Assembly: GCA_007120745.1 (NCBI GenBank)
Contig: SKNC01000019.1
Coordinates: forward strand, 1 to 25,735
From: Bacillota bacterium
GTDB taxonomy: Bacteria; Bacillota; Dethiobacteria; SKNC01
DNA: 25,735 nt
Reading direction: 5' to 3'
In this document: in pieces, positions 1 through 8,494 of the stretch
How positions within the stretch are numbered: the stretch's first letter is position 1
Layout: each line of letters opens with the position of its first letter
Translations under genes and position numbers: made by a program
The notes under the pieces: generated by a model
The model's input: the letters and a program-made list of their open reading frames with translations, nothing else
Databases searched by the model: none
Told to the model about the DNA's origin: nothing

Positions 1-1412
1 ATTCGGTTCCCCTGGTGGCGCTTACCGGGCAGGTGCCCTCGCACCTTATCGGCACAGATGCCTTTCAGGAGGCGGATATCACCGGGATTACCATGCCCAT
101 CACCAAACACAACTATCTGGTAAAGGATGTAAAGGAGATTCCCCGGGTGATTAAGGAGGCCTTTTTCATTGCCTCCACCGGGAGACCCGGTCCGGTGCTC
201 ATTGACTTTCCCCGGGACATCCTCAATGCCGAAGGTATTTTCAAGTACCCGGAACGGGTGGAAATGAGAGGATACAAGCCCACCTACAGCGGCCACGGGG
301 GACAGATTAACCGGGCCATGCGGGTGATTAAGGAGGCCAGGCGGCCTGTAATCTGTGCCGGAGGCGGGGTGTTGATTTCCGGAGCCCAGCAGGAACTGCT
401 GCAGCTGGCGGAGATCACCCAAATTCCGGTGACCAATACCCTGATGGGATTGGGCAGCTTTCCCCGAAGCCATCCCTTGTCTTTGGGAATGCTGGGGATG
501 CACGGAACGGTATATGCCAACTATGCCGTTACTCAATCCGACTTATTTATTGGAATAGGAATGCGCTTTGACGACCGGGTAACGGGCAAACTGGATCAGT
601 TTGTCCCCAATGCCCGGGTCATTCACATTGACATAGACCCGGCGGAGATTGGAAAGAATATTGCCGTAAATGTCCCCATTGTGGGGGATATCAAGCGGGT
701 GCTGACCCAGATGATTAAAAAAGCTCAAAAATGCGATACCGAAAAATGGATTTCCAAAATTGAGGAATGGAAGCAGGAATATCCCCTGTGCTATGACTGT
801 GCGGAAGAGGAACTGAAACCCCAGTATATCATCGAGCAGGTAAGCAAAATCACCGGGGGAAACGCCATTGTTGCCACGGATGTGGGACAGCACCAGATGT
901 GGACCGCCCAGTACTTTTCCTTTGAAAAGCCCCGAACCATCATTTCTTCCGGGGGCCTGGGAACCATGGGCTACGGTTTGCCTGCCGCCATCGGGGCTCA
1001 AATCGGCTGCCCCGATGAAACTGTGTTCCTCATTGCCGGAGACGGCAGCATACAGATGAACTCCCAGGAAATTGCCACAGCGGTGTTCCATAAGCTTCCT
1101 ATTAAGGTGGCCATTATTAACAACCGCTACCTGGGAATGGTACGGCAGTGGCAGGAGCTGTTTTACCAGCGCCGCTATTCCTCTACTTCCCTGGAATTTG
1201 GTCCGGATTTTGTAAAGCTGGCGGAGGCCTATGGAGCGGAAGGAATCCGCATTACCTGCGCAGAGGATGTGGTGCCTGCCCTGGAAAAAGCCATGGAAAT
1301 TAAGGATAAACCGGTAATCATGGACTTTCAAGTGGTTCCCGAGGAGTGTGTATACCCCATGGTTCCTCCGGCCAGCCCCATCGACCAGATTTTAAGAGGA
1401 GGCGGTAAATAA
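1..1412 (+). CDS. ilvB: Acetolactate synthase large subunit (5'-truncated by window edge)
   Basis: Catalyses the thiamine-diphosphate-dependent condensation of two pyruvates, or of pyruvate and 2-ketobutyrate, the first common step of valine, leucine and isoleucine synthesis in the cytoplasm. The reading frame is open from base 3, and the residues before the first in-window GTG (position 15) already fit the family (SVPLVALTGQVPSHLIGTDAFQ), so that GTG is not the true start. About 90 N-terminal residues are missing, including the region that carries the catalytic glutamate. Visible parts are the central FAD-contact domain and the C-terminal ThDP domain, with the GDGSIQMNSQE...INN metal/ThDP motif near residue 341 counted from base 15. 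The family is usually about 550-560 residues, which agrees with the 469 seen here plus the missing part. It overlaps ilvN by one base (TAATG), so the two subunits are probably translationally coupled. Confidence 0.97.
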   Translation, partial: SVPLVALTGQVPSHLIGTDAFQEADITGITMPITKHNYLVKDVKEIPRVIKEAFFIASTGRPGPVLIDFPRDILNAEGIFKYPERVEMRGYKPTYSGHGGQINRAMRVIKEARRPVICAGGGVLISGAQQELLQLAEITQIPVTNTLMGLGSFPRSHPLSLGMLGMHGTVYANYAVTQSDLFIGIGMRFDDRVTGKLDQFVPNARVIHIDIDPAEIGKNIAVNVPIVGDIKRVLTQMIKKAQKCDTEKWISKIEEWKQEYPLCYDCAEEELKPQYIIEQVSKITGGNAIVATDVGQHQMWTAQYFSFEKPRTIISSGGLGTMGYGLPAAIGAQIGCPDETVFLIAGDGSIQMNSQEIATAVFHKLPIKVAIINNRYLGMVRQWQELFYQRRYSSTSLEFGPDFVKLAEAYGAEGIRITCAEDVVPALEKAMEIKDKPVIMDFQVVPEECVYPMVPPASPIDQILRGGGK

Positions 1413-1927
1413 TGAAACATGTTCTGGCAGTTATCGTGGAAAACAAGCCCGGCGTCCTGACCCGGGTAGCCGGCCTCTTCAGCCGGAGGGGTTTTAATAT
1501 TGACAGCATTGCCGTAGGAGAAACGGAGGTTCCGGAACTTTCCCGCATGACCATTCTGGTGGAGGGGGATGAAAACACCATAGAACAGGTCATAAAACAG
1601 CTGAACAAGCTGGTGGATGTGGTGAAAATCAGCAACCTGACCAACGAATCCACGGTAAACCGGGAGCTGGCACTGATCAAGGTGAAGGCGGAGCCCCACA
1701 TGCGGGCGGAGCTGACCCAGCTGGCGGAAACCTTCCGGGCGAAAATTGTGGACGTTTCTCTGGACTCTCTCATGGTAGAGGTCACCGGGGATGTGGAAAA
1801 ACTGAAGGCTTTTGAACTCCTTCTCAGGCACTTTGGCATCCAGGAACTGGCCCGTACGGGAAAGATTTCGCTGACGAGGGGAGTAAAATATATTAAAATG
1901 AATGGAGAGGGTAGAAAAAATGGTTAA
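1412..1927 (+). CDS. ilvN: Acetolactate synthase small (regulatory) subunit
   Basis: Regulatory partner of the large subunit; it stimulates catalysis and gives feedback inhibition by valine. The product has 171 residues, the normal size for the long bacterial form. The N-terminal ACT domain (about residues 2-75) opens with HVLAVIVENKPGVLTRVAGLFSRRGFNIDS, split here as HVLAVIVENKPGVLTR and VAGLFSRRGFNIDS, and is typical for IlvN/IlvH. The C-terminal dimerisation domain (about 80-160) contains ELALIKVKAE and GKISLTRG. The ATG at 1412 shares its first base with the ilvB stop, and the GGAGG in the last ilvB codons serves as ribosome site. The 3' end overlaps the chosen ilvC start by eight bases. 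The sequence alone does not show which branched-chain amino acid inhibits it. Confidence 0.97.
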   Translation: MKHVLAVIVENKPGVLTRVAGLFSRRGFNIDSIAVGETEVPELSRMTILVEGDENTIEQVIKQLNKLVDVVKISNLTNESTVNRELALIKVKAEPHMRAELTQLAETFRAKIVDVSLDSLMVEVTGDVEKLKAFELLLRHFGIQELARTGKISLTRGVKYIKMNGEGRKNG

Positions 1928-2918
1928 AATGTATTATGATGAAAATGCTGACCTGAACTTGTTAAAAGACAAAAAGGTAACCATTATCGGGTACGGCAGC
2001 CAGGGTCATGCCCAGGCCCAGAATCTAAAGGATTCCGGGGTGAACGTGGTGGTTTGCGAACGTCCCGGCACGCCGGCCTGGGAGAAGGCGGAGGCCGATG
2101 GATTTACCGTCCTGACCGCGGAGGAAGGCGCCCGGCAGGGGGATATTATACAGATTTTAATCAACGACGAGATTCAGAGGAGAGTGTACCTGGAAAGCAT
2201 CGCCCCCAATCTTCAGGAGGGAAATGCCCTGGTATTTTCCCACGGTTTTAACATACATTTCGGCCAGGTGGTGCCCCCGCCCACGGTGGACGTCTTCATG
2301 GTGGCCCCCAAAAGCCCGGGTCACCTGGTGCGAAGGATGTACGCTGAAGGGGGAGGCGTCCCGGGGCTCCTGGCTGTGTACCAGGACTATACCGGAAACG
2401 CCCGGGACCTGGGATTGGCCTATGCCAAGGGAATTGGCTGCACCCGGGCCGGGGTCATTGAAACTACCTTCAAAGAAGAGACGGAGACCGATCTTTTTGG
2501 CGAACAGGCGGTTCTGTGCGGCGGGGTTTCGGAACTCATCAGGGCAGGGTTTGACACCCTGATAGAAGCCGGTTACCAGCCGGAGATTGCCTACTTTGAA
2601 TGCCTGCACGAACTGAAACTGATTGTAGACCTGATTTACGAAGGGGGAATTTCCTGGATGAGGTATTCCATCAGCGATACCGCCCAGTACGGCGACCTGG
2701 TCAGCGGTCCCCGGATTATCAACCAGGAAACCCGCAGGGAAATGAAAAAGATTCTGGAGGAAGTTCAGAGCGGAGAATTCGCCAAGAACTGGATTTTGGA
2801 GAACCAGGCCAACCGCCCGGTATTTAATGCCCTTTCCAAAAAAGATGAGAACCACCAGATTGAACAGGTGGGCAAAAAGCTGAGAGGCATGATGAGCTGG
2901 ATAAATAAGCCGCAGTAA
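1920..2918 (+). CDS. ilvC: Ketol-acid reductoisomerase (class I), probably NADH-preferring
   Basis: Converts acetolactate and acetohydroxybutyrate to the dihydroxy acids by Mg-dependent alkyl migration and reduction. The product has 332 residues, normal for class I. The start at 1920 (MVKMYYDENADL) is preferred to the in-frame ATG at 1902 because GGAGAGG (1904-1910) lies nine bases before it and because family members begin this way. The Rossmann motif GYGSQGHA is at residues 24-31. The metal and substrate acidic motifs KEETETDLFGEQ and FECLHELKLIVD are present, as is the HGFNIHFG loop. The loop after the second beta strand reads CERPGTPAWE (residues 46-55): Glu47 occurs where NADPH enzymes usually have a neutral residue, and Thr/Pro/Ala replace the Ser/Lys residues that hold the 2'-phosphate. 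By comparison with described NADH-using members, NADH preference is likely; this is inference. It sits between ilvN (8-base overlap) and leuA (12-base gap). Confidence 0.97.
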   Translation: MVKMYYDENADLNLLKDKKVTIIGYGSQGHAQAQNLKDSGVNVVVCERPGTPAWEKAEADGFTVLTAEEGARQGDIIQILINDEIQRRVYLESIAPNLQEGNALVFSHGFNIHFGQVVPPPTVDVFMVAPKSPGHLVRRMYAEGGGVPGLLAVYQDYTGNARDLGLAYAKGIGCTRAGVIETTFKEETETDLFGEQAVLCGGVSELIRAGFDTLIEAGYQPEIAYFECLHELKLIVDLIYEGGISWMRYSISDTAQYGDLVSGPRIINQETRREMKKILEEVQSGEFAKNWILENQANRPVFNALSKKDENHQIEQVGKKLRGMMSWINKPQ

Positions 2919-2930
2919 GGGGGGAAGCGG

Positions 2931-4469
2931 ATGGCCAGGGTGATTCAAATATTTGACACCACCCTGAGGGATGGAGAACAGTCCCCGGGGGTGAACCTGT
3001 GTCCGGAGGAAAAGGTGGAAATCGCCCGCCACCTGGAAAAACTGAAGGTGGATGTGATTGAAGCCGGTTTTCCCATCACCTCCCCCGGTGACCTGCAGGC
3101 TGTAAAAATGGTTGTGGAGAATGTCAAGGTACCGGTCATAGCAGCACTGGCCAGGGCCCGTCAGGTAGACATTGATACTGCCCGCCAGGCCCTGGAGGGG
3201 TGTAAAAACCCTCGAATTCATACATTTATAGCTACTTCCGATATTCACTTAAAATATAAATTGTGTAAGACCCGGGAGGAAGTCCTGGACATTGCCGGGT
3301 CCGCAGTAAAATACGCGAAAAATTTTGTTGAAGATGTTCAGTTTTCTGCGGAGGACGCCAGCCGGTCCGACCTGGATTTTCTGTGCAGGGTCATAGAACG
3401 GGCCATCCAGGCGGGGGCCACGGTGATAAACGTTCCTGATACCGTAGGCTATCAGATCCCCTCCCAGTTTGGAGAATTGATAAGAAAAATCAAGGAAAAG
3501 GTCCCTGCCACCGACAGGGTTACTTTAAGCGTTCACTGCCACAACGACCTGGGACTGGCCCTGGCCAACTCCCTGAGGGCGGTGGAAAACGGGGCGGACC
3601 AGGTGGAATGTACCGTGAACGGAATCGGGGAACGAGCGGGAAATACCGCGGTGGAAGAGCTGGTCATGACGCTGTCCACCCGGCCTGACTATTATGGGAA
3701 TATTACCACCCGTATCGATCAAAGGCAGATTTACCGCTGCAGCCGTTTGGTCAGCAAACTCACAGGCATGGTGGTGCAGCCCAACAAGTCCATTGTAGGC
3801 AGGAATGCCTTTGCCCATGAATCCGGCATCCATCAGGACGGCGTGCTGAAGGAGAAATCCACCTATGAAATCATGAAGCCCGAATCCATCGGCTTAATGA
3901 ACCGCGCCATTGTCCTGGGCAAGCATTCCGGAAGGCATGCCTTCCGGGTAAAGCTGAAAGAAATGGGATTTGACCCACCGGAGGAGGAAGTGGAAAAGCT
4001 CTTTCTCAGGGTAAAGGAATTACTGGATAAAAAGAGTATTGTCTCGGAGCAGGAGATGGAAGTAATCATCGAAGAAGAACTGTACCGGGTTCCTGAATAT
4101 TTTAAGCTTTGCTATTTTCAAATTTTTACGGGAAACAAATTTCGCCCCACCGCTACTGTAGGAATAGAGCGGCAGGGAGAATTATTAGAGGAAGCGGCCT
4201 GCGGAGAAGGCCCGGTGGACGCCATTTATCGTACCATCGACAGGATTACCGGCCTCCATTTTAAGCTGCTGGATTATTCCATTAAAGCGGTCACCGGGGG
4301 GAAAGATGCCCTGGGCGAAGTAAACATACGCCTGACCGATAACGGAACCATCATCAGCGGCAGGGGGGTCAGTACCGATATCCTGGAGGCCAGCGCCAAG
4401 GCTTATATTAATGCGGTAAACAAGATTGTAAAGAAAAGAGGTGGACATTATGGGGATGACCGCAGCTGA
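2931..4469 (+). CDS. leuA: 2-isopropylmalate synthase
   Basis: Condenses acetyl-CoA with 2-ketoisovalerate, the committed step to leucine. The product has 512 residues, a full-length bacterial type. The N-terminal TIM-barrel carries the signature FDTTLRDGEQSPGV (about residues 8-21), the metal-binding HCHND (His202, His204) and NGIGERAGN, and the linker region has GIHQDGVLKEKSTYEI. The C-terminal LeuA dimer/allosteric domain (about residues 395-505: FQIFTGNKFRPTATVGIE, GKDALGEVN, GRGVSTDILEASA) is complete, so feedback control by leucine is expected. GGGGGAAGCGG precedes the ATG. The 3' end overlaps leuC by 20 bases. A homocitrate or citramalate synthase is less likely because the sequence follows the long LeuA type and sits next to ilvC and leuCD. 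Confidence 0.96.
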   Translation: MARVIQIFDTTLRDGEQSPGVNLCPEEKVEIARHLEKLKVDVIEAGFPITSPGDLQAVKMVVENVKVPVIAALARARQVDIDTARQALEGCKNPRIHTFIATSDIHLKYKLCKTREEVLDIAGSAVKYAKNFVEDVQFSAEDASRSDLDFLCRVIERAIQAGATVINVPDTVGYQIPSQFGELIRKIKEKVPATDRVTLSVHCHNDLGLALANSLRAVENGADQVECTVNGIGERAGNTAVEELVMTLSTRPDYYGNITTRIDQRQIYRCSRLVSKLTGMVVQPNKSIVGRNAFAHESGIHQDGVLKEKSTYEIMKPESIGLMNRAIVLGKHSGRHAFRVKLKEMGFDPPEEEVEKLFLRVKELLDKKSIVSEQEMEVIIEEELYRVPEYFKLCYFQIFTGNKFRPTATVGIERQGELLEEAACGEGPVDAIYRTIDRITGLHFKLLDYSIKAVTGGKDALGEVNIRLTDNGTIISGRGVSTDILEASAKAYINAVNKIVKKRGGHYGDDRS

Positions 4470-5712
4470 AAAAATTCTTGCGGCCCATGGGGGAAAAGAA
4501 ACGGTTAAACCCGGTGAGCTGGTAAAAGCAAAAGTGGACCTGATTTTAGGAAATGATATCACTGCACCGGTAGCCATTCGGGAATTTCGTAAAATTGGGG
4601 TGGACAAAGTTTTTGACCCGGAACGAATTGTGCTGGTACCGGATCATTTTACTCCCAACAAGGACATTGCCTCGGCGGAACAGGCAAAAATTATGAAAGA
4701 GTTCGCCCGGGAACAGGGAATTACCCACTACTATGAGGTGGGAAGAATGGGCATAGAACATGCTCTTCTCCCGGAACTGGGACTGACACTTCCGGGAGAA
4801 ATCATTATTGGAGCCGATTCTCACACCTGTACCTACGGCGCCTTAGGCGCCCTGGCTACCGGGATTGGCAGCACGGATATGGCGGCCGCCATGGCTCTGG
4901 GGGAAACCTGGTTTAAAGTTCCCTCCACAATCAAGTTTGTGTACCGGGGAGAATTAAATCCCTGGGTCAGCGGAAAGGATTTAATCCTTTATACCATAGG
5001 ACAGATTGGGGTAGACGGAGCCCTGTACCAGAGCATGGAGTTTACCGGACCCGTAATCCGGTCACTGAGCATGGACAGCCGCCTGGCCATGTGCAATATG
5101 GCTATTGAAGCCGGGGCCAAGGCCGGGATTATTGAACCGGATGAGATTACCTATCAATACCTGGAGGGTCGGGCACAGAGGGAATACCGGGGGCTGTTCA
5201 GCGACGGGGATGCCGTGTATGCCCAGGAGATTGAGTTTAATGTGGAGGAAATTGAACCCCAGGTGGCATTTCCCCACCTGCCGGAAAACACCCGGGGCAT
5301 CAGTGAAGTGGGAGAAGTGGCCCTGGACCAGGTGGTCATTGGTTCCTGTACCAACGGCAGGCTGGAGGACTTGAGAATCGCTGCGGAATTATTAAAGAAT
5401 AAAAAAGTACACCCCCGGGTGCGGCTGATTATCATTCCCGGCACCCAAAAAATTTATCAGCAGGCCATGAAAGAAGGACTTATGGATATCTTTATCGAAG
5501 CAGAAGGAGCGGTGAGCACTCCCACCTGCGGCCCCTGCCTGGGGGGTCATATGGGCGTCCTGGCCAAAGGAGAAAGGGCCCTGGCCACGACCAACCGCAA
5601 TTTTGTAGGGCGAATGGGCCATCCGGAAAGTGAAGTATATCTGAGCAATCCCGCTGTTGCTGCGGCTTCAGCGGTCACGGGGAAAATCAGCGCCCCTGAG
5701 GAGGTGTTGTAA
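4450..5712 (+). CDS. leuC: 3-isopropylmalate dehydratase large subunit (short, aconitase-like type)
   Basis: With LeuD it isomerises 2-isopropylmalate to 3-isopropylmalate through a [4Fe-4S] cluster. The product is 420 residues, the shorter archaeal/clostridial type, against about 465 for the enterobacterial LeuC. Cluster ligands are visible as GSCTNGR (Cys300) and PTCGPCLGG (Cys360 and Cys363). GADSHTCTYGALG is also characteristic. The start is taken at ATG 4450 (MGMTAAEKILAAHGG) because GAGGTGG lies at about 4439-4445; an in-frame GTG at 4441 is the alternative. The gene begins inside the end of leuA and is followed after two bases by leuD. Proteins of this type are hard to tell from homoaconitase by sequence; the leuA and leuD neighbours decide for leucine synthesis. 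Confidence 0.95.
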   Translation: MGMTAAEKILAAHGGKETVKPGELVKAKVDLILGNDITAPVAIREFRKIGVDKVFDPERIVLVPDHFTPNKDIASAEQAKIMKEFAREQGITHYYEVGRMGIEHALLPELGLTLPGEIIIGADSHTCTYGALGALATGIGSTDMAAAMALGETWFKVPSTIKFVYRGELNPWVSGKDLILYTIGQIGVDGALYQSMEFTGPVIRSLSMDSRLAMCNMAIEAGAKAGIIEPDEITYQYLEGRAQREYRGLFSDGDAVYAQEIEFNVEEIEPQVAFPHLPENTRGISEVGEVALDQVVIGSCTNGRLEDLRIAAELLKNKKVHPRVRLIIIPGTQKIYQQAMKEGLMDIFIEAEGAVSTPTCGPCLGGHMGVLAKGERALATTNRNFVGRMGHPESEVYLSNPAVAAASAVTGKISAPEEVL

Positions 5713-5714
5713 TA

Positions 5715-6218
5715 ATGACTTTATTGCATGGAAAAGCGTGGAAATTTGGAGACGATGTGGATACCGATGTCATTATTCCAGCCCGGTACCTGAGCACTTC
5801 GGACCCGGAGGAGCTGGCCAAACACTGCATGGAGGATGCCGACCCCCAGTTCTTTAGCAAGATCCACCCGGGAGACATTATGGTGGCCCGGAAAAACTTT
5901 GGCTGCGGCAGTTCCAGGGAGCATGCCCCCCTGGCCATAAAGTCCGCAGGAATTTCCTGCGTGATTGCCGATTCCTTTGCCCGGATTTTCTACCGCAATG
6001 CCATCAACATCGGCCTTCCCATCCTGGAGAGCCCCGAGGCAGCGGAGGCAATATCCGAAGGGGACATGGTTACGGTGGATTTAGAAAAAGGATTGATAAA
6101 AAATGAAACAAAAGGGGAAAAATACTATTCAGCTCCTTTTCCCGAATTTATGCAGGAAATAATCTCCGCGGGAGGGCTAATTAATTACGTGAAGGAACGA
6201 CTTTCGGAGAAATCGTAA
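5715..6218 (+). CDS. leuD: 3-isopropylmalate dehydratase small subunit
   Basis: Swivelling-domain partner of LeuC; the two subunits form the isopropylmalate isomerase active site. The product has 167 residues, the size of the short archaeal/clostridial LeuD that goes with the short LeuC. It shows GDDVDTDVIIPARYL near residues 13-27 and the substrate-binding loop GCGSSREHAPLAIKS near 63-77. A perfect AGGAGGTG lies in the last leuC codons, nine bases before the ATG, and only two bases separate the leuC stop from the start. In many Clostridia leuB follows directly; here the next gene is a small rubredoxin-like protein. Confidence 0.95.
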   Translation: MTLLHGKAWKFGDDVDTDVIIPARYLSTSDPEELAKHCMEDADPQFFSKIHPGDIMVARKNFGCGSSREHAPLAIKSAGISCVIADSFARIFYRNAINIGLPILESPEAAEAISEGDMVTVDLEKGLIKNETKGEKYYSAPFPEFMQEIISAGGLINYVKERLSEKS

Positions 6219-6247
6219 AAAATTTTTAAAGCGGAGGGAAAATATAA

Positions 6248-6370
6248 ATGGCTTTTTGGACCTGCACTCAATGTGGATATGAAAGAGAAGCCCGTTGTAA
6301 ACCGAAAAAGTGTCCACAGTGTGAAGAAAAAACCCAATTTGAAAAAAAGCAGGAGGAAGAAAAGAAGTAG
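6248..6370 (+). CDS. Small RCKP-type rubredoxin-like protein (40 aa)
   Basis: A 40-residue acidic/basic protein beginning MAFWTCTQCGYEREARCKPK and ending in a charged EEEKK tail. It has two Cys-x2-Cys knuckles (Cys6/Cys9 and Cys22/Cys25) and an extra cysteine (Cys17) in the sequence RCKPKKCPQC. This fits the small 'RCKP-type rubredoxin-like' domain proteins known from Clostridia. The four knuckle cysteines could bind one iron or zinc. An AGCGGAGGG ribosome site lies eight bases before the ATG, and codon use looks normal. It sits 29 bases after leuD and 39 bases before the EF-G-like gene and is probably co-transcribed with both. Its role is unknown; an electron-transfer or zinc-ribbon RNA/protein-binding function would be guesses. 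Confidence 0.82.
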   Translation: MAFWTCTQCGYEREARCKPKKCPQCEEKTQFEKKQEEEKK

Positions 6371-6409
6371 ATGAGTTCACTGATGACTGGTAACTAAAGG
6401 AGGAATTTT

Positions 6410-8485
6410 ATGAAAACGTATCAAACCAAAGATATCAGAAACGTGGCCCTTATTTCCCACGGGGGTGCCGGAAAAACTTCTCTTACCGAAGCACTGTTGT
6501 TCACCTCCGGAGCCGTAAACCGTCTGGGACAGGTGGATAACGGGACCACCACCAGCGATTTTGACGCCGATGAGATAAAGCGCCAGATGAGCCTGAGCAC
6601 CACCCTGGCCCCTGTGGAGTGGAACAACCTGAAGGTTAACCTGCTGGATACCCCGGGTTACTTTGACTTTGTAGGGGAAGTGCAGGCAGCTCTCAGGGTA
6701 GCGGATTCCTGTATGGTGGTGGTCTGTGCTGCCTCGGGAGTAGAGGTGGGCACGGAAAAGGTTTGGGGCCTGGCCGACGACTATAACCTGCCCCGTCTGG
6801 TGGCAATCAACAAAATGGACCGGGAAAACGCCAACTTCGACCAGACCCTGGAACAGCTGAGGGAATTTTTTGGACTGGGGGTCATCCCCGTTCAGGCTCC
6901 CATAGGGAAGGAGGGCTCCTTTAAAGGGGTTGTAGACCTGGTGGATATGAAAGCACTGGTTTTCAGTGAAGATGGAAAGAAAGTAAACGAAGAAGAGATT
7001 CCCGCAGACCTGATGGACCAGGTGGAGAGCTACCGGGAAATGATGATGGAATCGGTGGCGGAATCAGATGACGAACTTCTCATGAAGTACCTGGACGGTG
7101 AACCTCTCACAGAGGAGGAAATTAAGTCCGGCTTAAAAAAAGGAGTCATTGAAGGGAAAGTTATTCCGGTGGTATGCGGGGCATATACCAGCAATATCGG
7201 AAGCCAGCCGCTGCTGAATTTAATCAACAGCTGCCTGCCCTCTCCCGCAGAGGTGGGTGAGGTGAAAGGGTTTGCTCCTGGAAATGAGGAGGAGGAAATC
7301 ACCCGTAAAGTCAGCGGGGAGGAACCCCTCTCTGCCCTGGTTTATAAAACCCTGGCCGACCCCTATGTGGGAAGGATTAACTTTTTCAAGGTATTCTCAG
7401 GAACCATGAAGTCAGATTCCCAGGTGTATAATTCCAATAAAGATAAAATGGAGCGTTTGGGACAGGTGTTTCTCATGAGGGGGAAAACCCAGATTAACAT
7501 TAGCGAAGCCGCAGCCGGGGATATTGCCGCCGTGGCTAAGCTGTCGGAGACTACCACCGGAGATACCCTTTGCGATAAGGCAAACCCCATAGTCTTCAGC
7601 CCCATTACCTTCCCCCGACCGGTCATTTCCTACGCGGTAAAGGCCAAAGCCAAAGGGGAAGAGGAAAAGGTCTTTGCTGGCCTGACCCGCTTTTTAGACG
7701 AAGACCCCACCCTAGAGGTGGAGAAGAAAACCGAAACCAAGCAGACCCTGCTTTGGGGCATTGGCGAGCTGCAGCTGGATATCGTCCGCAGCCGGCTGGC
7801 TAAAAAATTTGGTGTGGAAGTTGACCTGTCTACTCCCAAAGTTCCTTATAAAGAAACTATACGTTCTACGGTTAAAGTGGAAGGGAAACACAAGAAACAA
7901 TCCGGGGGCCGGGGACAGTTCGGCCATGTCTGGATTGAGGTGGGTCCTGCAGAGGAGGAGTTCGATTTTGTGGACAAAATTTTTGGAGGCTCCGTTCCCA
8001 AACAATATATTCCTGCGGTAGAAAAGGGAGTTAAGGAGGCCATGGAGGAAGGAATATTGGCCAGGAACCCGGTGGTAAATGTAAGAACCACCCTGTATGA
8101 CGGCTCCTTCCATACCGTGGACTCTTCAGAGATGGCCTTTAAGATTGCTGCTTCCATGGCCTTTAAGAAAGCTATGGAACAAGCCAATCCTGTTCTTTTG
8201 GAGCCCATCATGAATGTAGAAATTACGGTTCCCGATGCTTTTATGGGAGATATCATGGGGGACTTGAACTCCAAGAGAGGAAGAATTTTAGGCACAGAAC
8301 CCATGAACGGGAAACAGCTGATCAAAGCCCAGGTTCCCCTGTCGGAAATGTTCCGCTATTCCATTGATTTACGTTCCATGACCCAGGGCCGGGGATCCTT
8401 TACCATGGAGTTTGACCGGTATGAAGAGGTACCGGACCATATGGCTCAAAAAGTGATTGAGGCATCTCAAGAGGAAGAGGAATAA
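6410..8485 (+). CDS. fusA: Elongation factor G-like translational GTPase (EF-G paralogue)
   Basis: A 691-residue protein with the full EF-G domain plan: GTPase domain (about residues 1-275), domain II (about 300-385), domains III to V (about 400-680, ending DRYEEVPDHMAQKVIEA). The nucleotide motifs are SHGGAGKT (16-23), DTPGYFDF (80-87) and NKMD (134-137). Canonical EF-G has DTPGH; here Tyr84 replaces the catalytic-site histidine, and the P-loop starts with Ser instead of Gly. These features place it with the EF-G-like/EF-G2 paralogues rather than the housekeeping EF-G of the str operon, and no rpsL, rpsG or tuf is nearby. Its precise ribosomal role is unclear. TAAAGGAGG precedes the ATG. It probably ends the ilv-leu transcript, since a hairpin terminator follows ten bases after the stop. 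The symbol fusA is used in the broad family sense only. Confidence 0.9.
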   Translation: MKTYQTKDIRNVALISHGGAGKTSLTEALLFTSGAVNRLGQVDNGTTTSDFDADEIKRQMSLSTTLAPVEWNNLKVNLLDTPGYFDFVGEVQAALRVADSCMVVVCAASGVEVGTEKVWGLADDYNLPRLVAINKMDRENANFDQTLEQLREFFGLGVIPVQAPIGKEGSFKGVVDLVDMKALVFSEDGKKVNEEEIPADLMDQVESYREMMMESVAESDDELLMKYLDGEPLTEEEIKSGLKKGVIEGKVIPVVCGAYTSNIGSQPLLNLINSCLPSPAEVGEVKGFAPGNEEEEITRKVSGEEPLSALVYKTLADPYVGRINFFKVFSGTMKSDSQVYNSNKDKMERLGQVFLMRGKTQINISEAAAGDIAAVAKLSETTTGDTLCDKANPIVFSPITFPRPVISYAVKAKAKGEEEKVFAGLTRFLDEDPTLEVEKKTETKQTLLWGIGELQLDIVRSRLAKKFGVEVDLSTPKVPYKETIRSTVKVEGKHKKQSGGRGQFGHVWIEVGPAEEEFDFVDKIFGGSVPKQYIPAVEKGVKEAMEEGILARNPVVNVRTTLYDGSFHTVDSSEMAFKIAASMAFKKAMEQANPVLLEPIMNVEITVPDAFMGDIMGDLNSKRGRILGTEPMNGKQLIKAQVPLSEMFRYSIDLRSMTQGRGSFTMEFDRYEEVPDHMAQKVIEASQEEEE

Positions 8486-8494
8486 AGAAAAACG

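Noticed and set aside
543..1331. A 262-codon open frame on the minus strand opposite ilvB
   Set aside because: It is antisense to the conserved ThDP region of ilvB and its product shows no family resemblance.
2157..3248. A 363-codon open frame on the minus strand opposite ilvC and leuA
   Set aside because: It lies wholly antisense to two certain genes across their junction, has no recognisable domain and reflects their codon bias.
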